Shown here: one piece after another, positions 9,225-18,511 of the stretch
How the letters are laid out: every line of letters begins with the position of its first letter
Position numbering within the stretch: position 1 is the stretch's first letter
Assembly (NCBI RefSeq): GCF_024220175.1
Contig: NZ_CP098502.1
Span: 3,228,514-3,292,513 of the forward strand
DNA from: Paraconexibacter antarcticus
GTDB lineage: Bacteria; Actinomycetota; Thermoleophilia; Solirubrobacterales; Solirubrobacteraceae
Reading direction: 5' to 3'
DNA: 64,000 nt
The notes under the pieces: model-generated
The model's input: only the letters and a program-made list of their open reading frames with translations
What the model was told of the DNA's origin: nothing
Database searches by the model: none
Position numbers and translations under genes: made by a program

Positions 9225-9611
9225 CTCGCCGCTGCGACACGCCAGACCCTCGTGCGCGGTGCGTCCGCGAGCGGGCAGGGATCGGGCGTCCGCGGGAGAA
9301 TCCCTGGCCGATGAGTGCCGGTGCCGACATCCCGCTCGTGGGTCCGGGGAACGAGCTGCAGCTGACGATCGACGGTGGCGCGGTGCCGCACGCGGAGGTC
9401 GTCGCGGCGTCCGAGCGCCCGGCCGGACCGTCCGCCGGGGACGCGCGCGCGGCCACGCCGGCGACCCTCCCGGGGCAGACGAGCCTCACGGGGTGAGCGC
9501 CGAAGCCGATCGAACCGGTAGAGACCGTCGGGGCCCATCGGCTGTCCGACGGGCCCGCGGGTTCTGCGGGCGGCCGTCCGTCGCCGGACGCCCGCCCTCA
9601 GGCACGACGGC
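9225..9611. other. 387-bp stretch without a confident gene
   Basis: This gap separates the ABCG-like gene from the secreted protein at 9612. It contains an ATG-initiated open frame of 61 codons at 9311-9496 on the plus strand, rich in Ala, Gly and Thr, with no ribosome binding site, no recognisable domain and ordinary low-information composition; I do not call it a gene. Near its right end are GGGCCC-containing repeats (GGGCCC at 9533 and 9551) and a stem-loop at 9566-9595. Confidence 0.5.
9566..9595 (-). terminator. Probable terminator of the secreted SH3-type protein gene
   Basis: GCGGGC (9566-9571) pairs with GCCCGC (9590-9595) and GTCCG (9576-9580) with CGGAC (9585-9589), leaving a 4-base bulge on one side and a TCGC loop. 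It lies 16 bases past the stop of the minus-strand gene. There is no T-run, which is common for terminators in such genomes. Confidence 0.45.
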
Positions 9612-10316
9612 TCAGCGGTAGAAGGACGTCCGCTTCGCGGCGCCGGCCCGGTTCAGCCCGATGTGCATGTGCTCGGTGTGCGGGTTCGGGCCGGTGTACG
9701 CGCGGAAGCCCTCGGCGTGGTGGTAGGAGGTCCAGATCCGGTGGTTCCAGATGATCTCCTGGATGCCCATCGCCCGGGCCAGGGCCCAGTTGTCGGCCCG
9801 AACGCCTGGGCACCGGCGGTGAAGCCGGGGGCGCAGCCGCTCGGGCCGGTCCAGGGGCCCGGATCGTCGTACCTGAACCTGTCCGGGGTGGCGGCCGGCG
9901 TGGGGGTGGGGGCCGGCGTGGGAGCAGTCGGGCGCGACGCGGCCGTCGCTACCGGTGTAGACCCGGGTGTCGCTCATGTAGCCACCCTTCTCGAGGCGGT
10001 CCCGGATGCGGCTCGTGCCGTACGGGCCGGTCACCGACGAGCCGTTGGTCTGGCAGACGATGTACGCCTTCGCGCCGCTGCGCACGCGGCGGATCGTCTT
10101 CGAGCCCGTGCGCGGCAGCGCCTTCACCGCGAGCAGCGCCTTGCCGCCGCCGTTGAACGTCCCGACGTGCGCGACGGGCTGTGGGCAGGGCACGCTGTCG
10201 ACGCCGCAGGCGGGCCTGGCGTGGGCGGCGCCGGGGGCGACGAGGAAGCCGACGGCGGCGGCCGCGGCGACGGCGGTGCGGGCGTCAGGCAGGGACAGGG
10301 TCGGCATGGGAGGCAC
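9612..10316 (-). CDS. Secreted SH3-like protein, double frameshift in the middle
   Basis: As written the frame encodes 234 residues: a signal peptide (about 1-33, ending AHA-RP), a bacterial SH3-like section with two Cys pairs (AYIVCQTNGSSVTGPYGTS), a basic middle segment, and a C-terminal domain ending NPHTEHMHIGLNRAGA. The middle 45 codons read badly in this frame, but in the +1 frame they give a Pro-Thr linker followed by DRFRYDDPGPWTGPSG, after which the first frame makes sense again. The intact ancestor therefore had the middle in one frame with both ends; the gene carries an indel near 9930 and a compensating one near 9797. The C-terminal part resembles the ARB_07466-like cell-wall domain; enzyme activity is not established. 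Confidence 0.72.
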   Translation of the reverse strand: MPPMPTLSLPDARTAVAAAAAVGFLVAPGAAHARPACGVDSVPCPQPVAHVGTFNGGGKALLAVKALPRTGSKTIRRVRSGAKAYIVCQTNGSSVTGPYGTSRIRDRLEKGGYMSDTRVYTGSDGRVAPDCSHAGPHPHAGRHPGQVQVRRSGPLDRPERLRPRLHRRCPGVRADNWALARAMGIQEIIWNHRIWTSYHHAEGFRAYTGPNPHTEHMHIGLNRAGAAKRTSFYR

Positions 10317-10515
10317 TCGTTTCTTCGGGGGTGAGCCGGACTGCGGACGTTTATGACGGCCCGCGACCCCGGTGAGCGGTCGTTCTCAGGTGCCCCTCAC
10401 CCTCCGTGAGAGATTCGTGAGGACCTGCGTCGCCCGCCCGCGCCGGCGGGTACCCGCTCTGCCCTCGGCGCGCGTTGCCCGCGCCTGCCGCGGACCGGCG
10501 TCCTAGGCTGGGCGC

Positions 10516-11385
10516 ATGGAACTCGCGGTGCACTTCCCGAACTTCACGCTCCCCGGCGGCCCGGAGGCGCTCGGTCCGGCCCTCGCCGCGACCGCCCGCG
10601 CGGCCGAGGACGGGGGCGCGTCGACGTTCACCCTCATGGACCACTGGTTCCAGATGGAGTCGATCGGCCGCTCCGAGGACCCGATGCTCGAGGGCTACAC
10701 GTCCCTCGGCTTCCTCGCGGGCCAGACCTCGCGGATCCGCCTCGGACTGCTCGTGACCGGCGTGACGTACCGGCACCCCGGGCTGCTCGCGAAGACGGTC
10801 ACGACGCTCGACGTCCTCTCCGGAGGCCGCGCGCAGCTCGGGATCGGCGCCGCCTGGTACGAGCGTGAGCACCGCGGCCTCGGCGTCCCGTTCCCGCCCC
10901 TCGGCGAGCGTTTCGAGCGCCTCGAGGAGACGCTGCAGATCGTTCGCCAGATGTGGAGCGACGACGACGGCCCGTTCGACGGCGAGCACTTCCGGCTCGC
11001 CGAGACGATCTGCACGCCGCGGCCGATCTCGGCACCGGCGCCGCCGATCCTCATCGGCGGGTCGGGCGAGCGCAAGACGCTGCTGCTCGTCGCCCGGTAC
11101 GCGGACGCCTGCAACCTCTTCGCGCCCGACCCGTCGGTCGTCGCGCACAAGCTCGACGTCCTGCGCGGCCACTGCGACGCCGAGGGCCGCGACGAGGCGG
11201 AGATCGAGAAGACGATCATCTTCAACGGCGACCCCGTCGTCGACGTCGACGGCTTCCTGTCGAGCATGGCCGAGTACGCGAAGCTCGGCGTCACGAAGGT
11301 CTGGGTCAGCCCGTTCGCGCCCGACCCGGCGGCGTGGGTGACGAAGCTGTGCGAGACGGCGGGGCCGCGGCTCGCCGAGCTGTAG
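10516..11385 (+). CDS. LLM-class F420-dependent oxidoreductase
   Basis: 289 residues of the bacterial luciferase-like TIM-barrel family. Visible landmarks are AVHFPNF at the first strand, TLMDHWFQ, RIRLGLLVTGVTYRHPGLLAK, TLDVLSGGRAQLGIGAAWYERE and the C-terminal PPILIGGSGERKTLLLVARYAD, which together are diagnostic for the F420-using subgroup common in Actinomycetota. It would transfer a hydride to or from coenzyme F420; the substrate is not predictable. Short at the C-terminus but within the family range. It has its own upstream region of about 200 bp. Confidence 0.9.
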   Translation: MELAVHFPNFTLPGGPEALGPALAATARAAEDGGASTFTLMDHWFQMESIGRSEDPMLEGYTSLGFLAGQTSRIRLGLLVTGVTYRHPGLLAKTVTTLDVLSGGRAQLGIGAAWYEREHRGLGVPFPPLGERFERLEETLQIVRQMWSDDDGPFDGEHFRLAETICTPRPISAPAPPILIGGSGERKTLLLVARYADACNLFAPDPSVVAHKLDVLRGHCDAEGRDEAEIEKTIIFNGDPVVDVDGFLSSMAEYAKLGVTKVWVSPFAPDPAAWVTKLCETAGPRLAEL

Positions 11386-11456
11386 CGGCTGCGCCCGGAC
11401 GGATGTTCTCGGCGGGGTCGGAGTGGCCTCGCCGTCCACCGGGTACCCCGATCGGC

Positions 11457-12029
11457 ATGCGCAGCATCGCGACCGTCGCGCGCCGACCGCAGTTCGAGTG
11501 GCTGGCCCGCGCCGGGCTCGCCGCCCGCGGCGCCGTCTACGCGGTCATCGGGATCCTCGCGCTGAAGCTCGCCCTCGGCAGCGGCGGCGAGGCGACGAAC
11601 CAGCAGGGCGCCCTGAAGGCGATCGCCGACCGGCCGTTCGGCAAGACGCTGCTCGTCCTCGTCGCGATCGGGCTCGGCGGGTACGCGTTCTGGCGCCTGT
11701 TCCGGGCCGCGGTCGGCCACGGCCGCGAGCAGCACGACGACGGCGGGGACCGGGTCGCCGCGCTGGCCAGCGGCGTCGCGTACACGGTCCTCTGCGTCAC
11801 CGCGGTGAAGATCCTCACCGGCGCGCGCACCGGGTCGGGGACGCCGAGGAAGGCGACCGGCGGCGTCCTCGACTGGTCGATGGGCCCGCTGCTCGTCGGC
11901 ATCGCCGGCGCGGTGCTCATCGGCGTCGCCGGCTACCAGGCCCACAAGGGGCTCTCGAGCACCTGGCGGCCGCCGCCTGATCCCCGCCTCTTCCCGAAAG
12001 TTGTCATAACGACCGTTATCGAGCATTGA
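11457..12029 (+). CDS. DUF1206 membrane protein, truncated after two repeats
   Basis: 190 residues from ATG 11457. DUF1206 proteins are usually about 250-280 residues with three copies of a two-helix unit. Here unit one (EWLARAGLAARGAVYAVIGILALKLAL to YAFWRLFRAA) and unit two (ASGVAYTVLCVTAVKIL to GVAGYQAHKGLSS) are normal, and then the similarity ends abruptly; the last 18 residues (WRPPPDPRLFPKVVITTVIEH-like) look unrelated and lead to a stop. The third unit is not found downstream. The break near 11965 coincides with the left side of the foreign-looking flavoprotein gene. Confidence 0.75.
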   Translation: MRSIATVARRPQFEWLARAGLAARGAVYAVIGILALKLALGSGGEATNQQGALKAIADRPFGKTLLVLVAIGLGGYAFWRLFRAAVGHGREQHDDGGDRVAALASGVAYTVLCVTAVKILTGARTGSGTPRKATGGVLDWSMGPLLVGIAGAVLIGVAGYQAHKGLSSTWRPPPDPRLFPKVVITTVIEH

Positions 12030-12113
12030 CGATCGGGCGGCCCAGTTCGATGGTTGGAAGTTGCCGAGGGCGACGAGCAGCAGGCCCGCGGCGCTGCGAA
12101 GATCCGGCCGGTG

Positions 12114-13292
12114 ATGCGCTCGACCGACGTCGTGATCATCGGCGCAGGAGCTGCCGGCCTGATGTGCGCGATGACCGCGGCGGCGCGTGGCCGCCGGGTG
12201 CTGCTCCTCGACAGCTCCAACAAACCCGGCAAGAAGATCCTCATGTCCGGGGGCGGCCGCTGCAACTTCACGAACATGTACGCGGAGCCGGCGAACTTCT
12301 CGTCGCGGAACCCGCACTTCTGCAAGTCGGCCCTGGCGCGCTACACGCCGTGGGACTTCATCGCGCTCGTCGACCGGCACGGCGTGCCGTACCACGAGAA
12401 GAAGCTCGGCCAGCTGTTCTGCGACAACCGCTCGAAGGACATCCTGAACCTGCTCCTCGACGAGTGCAGGCAGGCCGGCGTCGAGCTGCACGTGACCACC
12501 GCGGTCCGCGAGATCGCGCGGGCGGACGCCGGCTACGTGCTGGACACCGACCTCGGCGAGGTCACGGCGTCGTCGGTCGTGATCGCCACCGGCGGCCTGT
12601 CGATCCCGACCCTGGGCGCCACCGGCTTCGGCTACGAGATCGCACGCCGCTTCGGCCACACGGTGCTCCCGACCCGCGCGGGTCTCGTGCCGTTCACCAC
12701 CTCGGGTGAGCTCAAGGAGCTGTGCGCCGAGCTGACCGGCACATCGGTGGCCGCCGTCGTCAGCTGTGGCGAGGAGAGCTTCCGCGAGAACATCCTCTTC
12801 ACCCACCGCGGCCTCAGCGGACCGGCCATCCTGCAGATCTCGTCGTTCTGGCATCCGGGCGACACCGTGACGATCGACCTGCTGCCCGACCACGACGTCC
12901 TCGAGTGGCTCCAGGGCCGCCAGGCCGCGCGCCCCGACAGCGAGCTGAAGACCGTGCTCGGCGAGGTCTTCACCAAGAAGATGGCGACCCTGCTGGCCGA
13001 CCGCTGGTTCACGTCGCGGCCGATGAAGCGGTACACGCCGGCCGAGCTGCGGGGCATCGCCGACACGCTCGGCGCCTGGCCGGTCGTGCCCGCCGGCACC
13101 GAGGGCTACCGCACCGCGGAGGTCACGCTCGGCGGCGTCGACACCCGCGAGGTATCGTCGAAGACGATGGAGTCCGTCAAGAGCCCCGGCCTGTACTTCA
13201 TCGGCGAGGTGCTCGACGTCACGGGCCACCTGGGCGGCTTCAACTTCCAATGGGCGTGGGCGTCGGGCCATGCGGCGGCACAGGTCGCGTGA
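12114..13292 (+). CDS. NAD(P)/FAD-dependent oxidoreductase, YhiN/HI0933 family
   Basis: 392 residues, full length for the family. The N-terminal Rossmann FAD motif is VVIIGAGAAGLMCAMTAAA, followed by PGKKILMSGGGRCNFTN, the YhiN hallmark, and the C-terminal GEVLDVTGHLGGFNFQWAW. These proteins are flavoproteins of unknown substrate; some are called aminoacetone oxidase-like. Codon use is unlike the neighbours: by my count about 21 CTG to 19 CTC leucines and a single GGG glycine, against 6 CTG to 17 CTC in pdxH. The protein reads like gammaproteobacterial members, so transfer or a misassembled foreign piece is likely. GTG at 12111 is an alternative start. Confidence 0.9.
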   Translation: MRSTDVVIIGAGAAGLMCAMTAAARGRRVLLLDSSNKPGKKILMSGGGRCNFTNMYAEPANFSSRNPHFCKSALARYTPWDFIALVDRHGVPYHEKKLGQLFCDNRSKDILNLLLDECRQAGVELHVTTAVREIARADAGYVLDTDLGEVTASSVVIATGGLSIPTLGATGFGYEIARRFGHTVLPTRAGLVPFTTSGELKELCAELTGTSVAAVVSCGEESFRENILFTHRGLSGPAILQISSFWHPGDTVTIDLLPDHDVLEWLQGRQAARPDSELKTVLGEVFTKKMATLLADRWFTSRPMKRYTPAELRGIADTLGAWPVVPAGTEGYRTAEVTLGGVDTREVSSKTMESVKSPGLYFIGEVLDVTGHLGGFNFQWAWASGHAAAQVA

Positions 13293-13376
13293 GCACCGCC
13301 CGCTGCGGGCATCTACGCAGCGACGCCACGGCTCGGCGCGGATGACGGCCGCGCCGGTGGCTGCGAGAACCTGACC

Positions 13377-14550
13377 ATGGACGACGCGAGACGCCGGGTG
13401 CCGATCCCCCGCCCCCAGTTCGTCGCCCGCGAGGTCGGGCCCGCCACGATCGTCGTCCTCATCGTCGCGCTCGCCGTCCTCTGGATCGCGGACCGGCCCG
13501 CCGGGCAGTCCACGGGGAGCTTCGCCGGGCAGTTCCTCGGCGCGGAGGCGATTCTCCTGCTGTCGATCGCGCTCGTGCTCATCAGCACGCTGCCGTGGGT
13601 CGAGGAGTGGTTCGACGGGATCGACCGCGCGGCGATCTGGCACCGGAGGCTCGCCATCGCGGGCGTCGTCCTCCTCGCCCCCCACGTGCTCATGTCCTCG
13701 GGCGACGGGGGCGGCGGCCTCGGCGGCCCGCTCGGCGCCATCGGGGCGATCGGTATGGTCGCCCTGGCCCTGTGGGCGATCCTCCCGCGCTGGCAGTCGG
13801 TCGTCCCCCGCGCGGTCCGCCCCGTCGTCCTGGCGGCGCGGGACGCCCCGGGCATCGCGGAGGTCCGCCGGCTCTTCGGCGGGTACGAGCGCTGGCGGGC
13901 GCTGCACCGGCTGACCGGGCTGTTCGTCGCCGCGGGCTTCCTCCACGGCCTGCTGGACGGCACGCCGTTCGCCGGGGCGCCGCTGCTGCGCTGGACCTAC
14001 GTCGCGATCGGCGGGACCGGGCTGGCGTTCTACGTCTACCGCGAGGTCCTCGCCCGGTTCTTCCTCTCGCTCCACGACTACGAGGTCGCGTCGGTCAGCG
14101 AGGTGCACGACGGCCTCGTCGAGATCGCGCTGCGCCCGCTCGGCCGCCACGTCGAGTACGTCCCCGGTCAGTTCGCGATGGTCTACCTCGAGGGCAAGGA
14201 CGGCTGGCACCGCCACCCGTTCACGATCGCGAGCGCCCCGCACGAGGGGATCGTCCGGGTCACCGTCAAGGCGCTCGGCGACTACACGTCGGGGCTGCAC
14301 CGGACGCTCGAGCCCGGGATGCCCGCGGTCATCGGCGGCCCGCACGGGCGCTTCAGCCACCAGAAGGGCACCGCCCACCAGGTGTGGATCGCCGGCGGCG
14401 TCGGCGTGGCCCCGTTCCTCTCCTGGCTGCGCGCCCTCGACGGCGACCTCGCCCACCGGGTCGACTTCTTCTACACCTCGGTCGGGCCCGCCCCGTTCGC
14501 CGACGAGATCCTGGCGGTCGCCGCCCGGCACCCGACGCTCCGCGCGCCAC
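13377..14550 (+). pseudogene. Ferric-reductase-like flavocytochrome, 3' end deleted
   Basis: About 390 residues are preserved: four to six N-terminal membrane helices with His residues suited to heme (ALHRLTGLFVAAGFLHGLL), then a ferredoxin-reductase-type domain with the FAD motif RHPFTIASAP near 14213 and the NAD(P) motif GGVGVAPFLSW near 14395. Full-length relatives continue for about 50-70 residues to a CGP motif and aromatic C-terminus. Here the homology stops near 14545 and passes directly into a P450 read in another frame. The original frame stays open to 15809 only as a shadow, so no normal C-terminus can be made. Confidence 0.82.
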
Positions 14551-15809
14551 ACGCTCGGCTTCCTCCAGAGCAGCCTCGAGCACTCACGGCGCTTCCACGC
14601 CCTGTACGGGACGGTGTTCTGGTCGAACGCGTTCGGCACGCCGCTCGTCATCGCCCTCGGCCCGGACGCCATCGAGACGGTGCTGACGAACCGCGATCGG
14701 GCCTTCGCGAACAAGGAGGGCTGGGACTACTTCATCGGCCCGTTCTTCGAGCGCGGCGTCATGCTCATGGACTTCGAGGAGCACCGCCAGCACCGCCTCA
14801 TCCTCCAGCAGGCCTTCAAGCGCGACCGCCTGCTCGCCTACCTCGAGAAGGTCAACGCGACGATCGCCCGCAGCATCGCGGCCTGGCGCCCGGGGCCGGG
14901 CTTCGAGCTCTACGAGGCCGCGAAGCAGCTGACGCTCGACATCGCCACCGAGGTCTTCATGGGCGAGCAGATCGGGGCCCAGGCCGACCGCATCAACGAG
15001 GCGTTCATCGACGTCGTCGTCGGCGGCCAGGCCGTCGTGCGGGCCGACGTGCCGGGCGGCAAGTGGCACCGCGGCCTGCAGAGCCGGCGGATGCTCGAGG
15101 ACTACTTCCGCGCGCAGATCCCGAAGAAGCGCGCGGGGACCGGCGACGACCTCTTCAGCGTCCTCTGCCACGCGGTGAGCGAGGACGGCGAGCGCTTCGC
15201 CGACGAGGACATCGTCAACCACATGATCTTCACGATGATGGCCGCCCACGACACGAGCACGATCACGCTCGCGATGATGGGCTACTACCTCGCCCGCCAC
15301 CCGGGTGGCAGGAGCGGCTGCGGGCCGAGTCCCGCGGCCTCGGCCAGGCGACGATCGGCTACGACGACGTCGAGCGCCTGCCCGACATGGACCTCGCGTT
15401 CAAGGAGACGCTGCGCATCAACGCCCCGGTCGGGATGCTCGCCCGCGAGACGCTGAAGGACACGGCGATCGACGGCCGCTTCGTGCCGAAGGGGACGAAG
15501 GTCATGCTCGCGATCTACCCGAGCCATCGCATGGAGCCGTGGTGGCGCGACCCGGACACCTTCGACCCCGAGCGCTTCAGCCCGGAGCGCGCCGAGGACC
15601 GCTCGCACAAGTACGCGTGGGCGCCGTTCGGCGGCAACGTCCACAAGTGCATCGGGATGCACTTCGGCTCCATGGAGGTCAAGGCGATCCTCCACCAGCT
15701 GCTGCTCCGCTACCGCTGGACGGTGCCCGCCGGCTACGAGCCGGTCATCGACTTCGGGACGGGCCCGTTCCCCGGGAACGGCCTGCCGATCGACCTGCAG
15801 CCGCTGTAG
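14551..15809 (+). pseudogene. Cytochrome P450, lacking its 5' end and frameshifted
   Basis: In one frame (through the GTG at 14614 and on to about 15300) the protein runs from TLGFLQSSLEHSRRFH to the I-helix MMAAHDTSTITL. The rest, including the ExxR motif KETLR near 15403 and the heme-thiolate site FGGNVHKCIG near 15629, is in a different frame. One missing G in the GGG run near 15303 would join them (HPGWQERL). Roughly the first 20-40 residues are absent, replaced by the ferric-reductase fragment. Both halves are needed for activity, so as written the gene is dead. Confidence 0.85.
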
Positions 15810-15877
15810 GGGCGGCACGGCCGGACACGCGGCGGACGCGGCCACGCGCGCCCGGCGCGCTAGCGTGCCCGGCACGG

Positions 15878-18445
15878 ATGAGCCTCACCGCGGCCCTGCC
15901 CCCGACGTCCGACCCGGACGCCCTCTACGACGCGTTCCTCGCCTGGGCGGACGAGCAGGGCCTGACGCTCTACCCGCACCAGGACGAGGCAGCGATGGAG
16001 CTCTTCAGCGGGAGCAACGTCGTCCTCGCGACACCGACCGGCTCGGGCAAGTCGCTCGTCGCGGTCGCCGCCCACCTCGCCGCGCTCGCCGACGGGCGCC
16101 GGACGTACTACACCGCGCCGATCAAGGCGCTCGTCTCCGAGAAGTTCTTCGCCCTCTGCGAGACGTTCGGCTCGACCGAGGTCGGGATGCTCACCGGCGA
16201 CGCGGCCGTCAACGCCGGCGCCCCCATCATCTGCTGCACCGCCGAGGTGCTCGCGAACATCGCCCTGCGCGAGGGGGCGGCCGCCGACGTCGGGCAGGTC
16301 GTCATGGACGAGTTCCACTACTACGCCGACGGCCGGCGGGGCTGGGCGTGGCAGGTCCCGCTCCTCACCCTCCCCCAGGCCCAGTTCCTCCTGATGTCCG
16401 CGACGCTCGGCGACGTCGAGCGCATCGCCGAGGACCTCACCGCGCGCACCGGCCGCGAGACGGTGACGATCGCGAACGCCGAGCGGCCCGTCCCGCTGAC
16501 GCACGCCTGGTCGCTGCAGCCGCTGCACGAGCTGCTCGAGGAGCTCGTCGCCACCCGTCAGGCGCCGATCTACGTCGTCCACTTCACCCAGGCGTCGGCG
16601 ATGGAGCGCGCCCAGTCGCTCCTCTCGGCGAAGCTCTGCACCCGCGAGGAGCGCGACGCGATCGCCGAGGCCCTCGGCGCCTTCCGCTTCACCGCCGGGT
16701 TCGGCCGCACGCTGTCGAAGCTCGTGCGCAGCGGCATCGGCGTCCACCACGCCGGGATGCTCCCGCGCTACCGGCGGCTCGTCGAGCAGCTCGCGCAGGC
16801 CGGGCTCCTGAAGGTCATCTGCGGGACCGACACGCTCGGGGTCGGGATCAACGTCCCGATCCGGACGGTCGTCTTCACGAGCCTCGCGAAGTACGACGGC
16901 AGCCGCCACCGGATGCTCAAGGCGCGCGAGTTCCACCAGATCGCCGGGCGCGCCGGCCGGGCCGGGTTCGACACCTCCGGGCACGTCGTCGTCCAGGCGC
17001 CGGACCACGCGATCGAGCGGGCGAAGGCGCTCGCGAAGGCCGGGGACGACCCGAAGAAGCGCCGCAAGATCCAGGTGAGGAAGCCGGCCGACGGCGCGGT
17101 CACGTGGACCGAGGAGACGTTCGACCGGCTCCGCGACGCGGCCCCCGAGCCGCTCGTCTCGAAGATGCGCGTCGACCACGCGATGATCCTCAACGTCGTC
17201 CGCCAGCCGACCGATCCGGTCGCCGCGATGCGCGCGCTCATGGAGGACAACCACGAGGACGAGCGCGGCCGCCGCAAGCTCTCCGACCAGGCCCAGGCGC
17301 TCGGGGACGAGCTCGTCCGCGCGGGCGTCCTGGAGTGGCTGCCCGAGCCCGACGAGGACGGCCGCACGCTCCAGCTCGCGCTCGCCCTCCAGGACGACTT
17401 CGCCCTCAACGAGCCGCTCGCGTCGTTCGCGCTCGTCGCCTTCGGCCTGCTCGACCCCGACGCGGAGACGTACACCCTCGACGTCGTCTCGGTCGTCGAG
17501 GCGATCCTCGACGACCCGTTCCCCGTGCTCATGGCCCAGGCGCACAAGGCGCGCGGCGAGGCGGTCGCCGAGATGAAGGCCGAGGGCATCGAGTACGACG
17601 AGCGGATGGAGCTGCTGGAGGAGGTCACCTACCCGCAGCCGCTCGCCGAGCCGCTCCGGGCCGCGCTCATCAGCTACCGCGAGCGTCACCCGTGGGTGCG
17701 CGAGTCCGACCTCTCGCCGAAGTCGGTCGTCCGCGACATGTACGAGGCCGGGCGCACGTTCACGGAGACCGTCGCGTTCTACGGGCTCGCGCGCTCGGAG
17801 GGCCTCGTCCTGCGCTACCTGTCCAGCGCCTATCGCGCGCTGCGCCGGACCGTACCCGACGAGGTGAAGACCGACGAGCTCGACGAGATCGTCGAGTGGC
17901 TCGGCGAGACCGTCCGCCAGACCGACTCGAGCCTGCTCGACGAGTGGGAGGCACTGACCGACCCCGAGGCGGTCGCCCGTGCCGCGGCCGCCGCGGCGGC
18001 CGGCGAGCCCGAGCCGCCGCCGCGCCCCATCACCGCGAACGAGCGCGCCTTCATGGTCATGGTGCGCAACGCCCTCTTCCAGCGGGTGCGCCTGCTCGCC
18101 GCCGGCGACGCCGCTGCGCTCGCCGCGCTCGAGGCCGCCTCCGCCGCGCTGACCGAGCCGCCGGCCCGCGTGACGATGGGCGAGGACGAGTGGCGCGCCG
18201 CCGGCGAGGAGATCCGCGCCGAGTACCCCGCGATCGGGACCGGTCCCGACGCGCGCTCGCCGCGCCTGCTGCTCGTCGATCGCGACCCGCCGGGGACCGA
18301 GGGCCGCGTGTGGACCGTGCGCCAGATCCTCGACGACCCCGAGGGCCACCACGACGCCGCGATCGTCGCGACGATCGACCTCGACGCCTCCGACGCCGCC
18401 GGCGAGCCCGTCGTGCGGACGACGGCAGCGGGACTTGCGCCGTAA
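15878..18445 (+). CDS. DEAD/DEAH-box helicase with DUF3516 C-terminus
   Basis: 855 residues from ATG 15878; the longer frame upstream overlaps the P450 and is not coding. Helicase motifs are in order: TPTGSGKS (motif I, residues 53-60), VMDEFHYY (II), LLMSATLG (III), VHHAGMLPRYR and TDTLGVGINVP (IV-V), HQIAGRAGRAGF (VI). The C-terminal half matches the DUF3516 region found in this actinobacterial Ski2-like subfamily, with a short Ala-rich linker near 700. It is predicted to unwind RNA or structured nucleic acid; the precise role is not known. Confidence 0.93.
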   Translation: MSLTAALPPTSDPDALYDAFLAWADEQGLTLYPHQDEAAMELFSGSNVVLATPTGSGKSLVAVAAHLAALADGRRTYYTAPIKALVSEKFFALCETFGSTEVGMLTGDAAVNAGAPIICCTAEVLANIALREGAAADVGQVVMDEFHYYADGRRGWAWQVPLLTLPQAQFLLMSATLGDVERIAEDLTARTGRETVTIANAERPVPLTHAWSLQPLHELLEELVATRQAPIYVVHFTQASAMERAQSLLSAKLCTREERDAIAEALGAFRFTAGFGRTLSKLVRSGIGVHHAGMLPRYRRLVEQLAQAGLLKVICGTDTLGVGINVPIRTVVFTSLAKYDGSRHRMLKAREFHQIAGRAGRAGFDTSGHVVVQAPDHAIERAKALAKAGDDPKKRRKIQVRKPADGAVTWTEETFDRLRDAAPEPLVSKMRVDHAMILNVVRQPTDPVAAMRALMEDNHEDERGRRKLSDQAQALGDELVRAGVLEWLPEPDEDGRTLQLALALQDDFALNEPLASFALVAFGLLDPDAETYTLDVVSVVEAILDDPFPVLMAQAHKARGEAVAEMKAEGIEYDERMELLEEVTYPQPLAEPLRAALISYRERHPWVRESDLSPKSVVRDMYEAGRTFTETVAFYGLARSEGLVLRYLSSAYRALRRTVPDEVKTDELDEIVEWLGETVRQTDSSLLDEWEALTDPEAVARAAAAAAAGEPEPPPRPITANERAFMVMVRNALFQRVRLLAAGDAAALAALEAASAALTEPPARVTMGEDEWRAAGEEIRAEYPAIGTGPDARSPRLLLVDRDPPGTEGRVWTVRQILDDPEGHHDAAIVATIDLDASDAAGEPVVRTTAAGLAP

Positions 18446-18511
18446 AGGTACGCCCCCGTAGCATACGGGCCACGCCCCGCCCGCCCCCGCCCCGAGGAAG
18501 CCGCCCCGCTC

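Noticed and set aside
9311..9496. 61-codon ATG frame
   Set aside because: No ribosome binding site, no recognisable domain, generic Ala/Gly/Thr composition.
10695..14714. 1339-codon open frame on the minus strand
   Set aside because: It covers four or more clear plus-strand genes and its translation is Arg/Ala/Asp-rich without any domain; a high-GC shadow frame.
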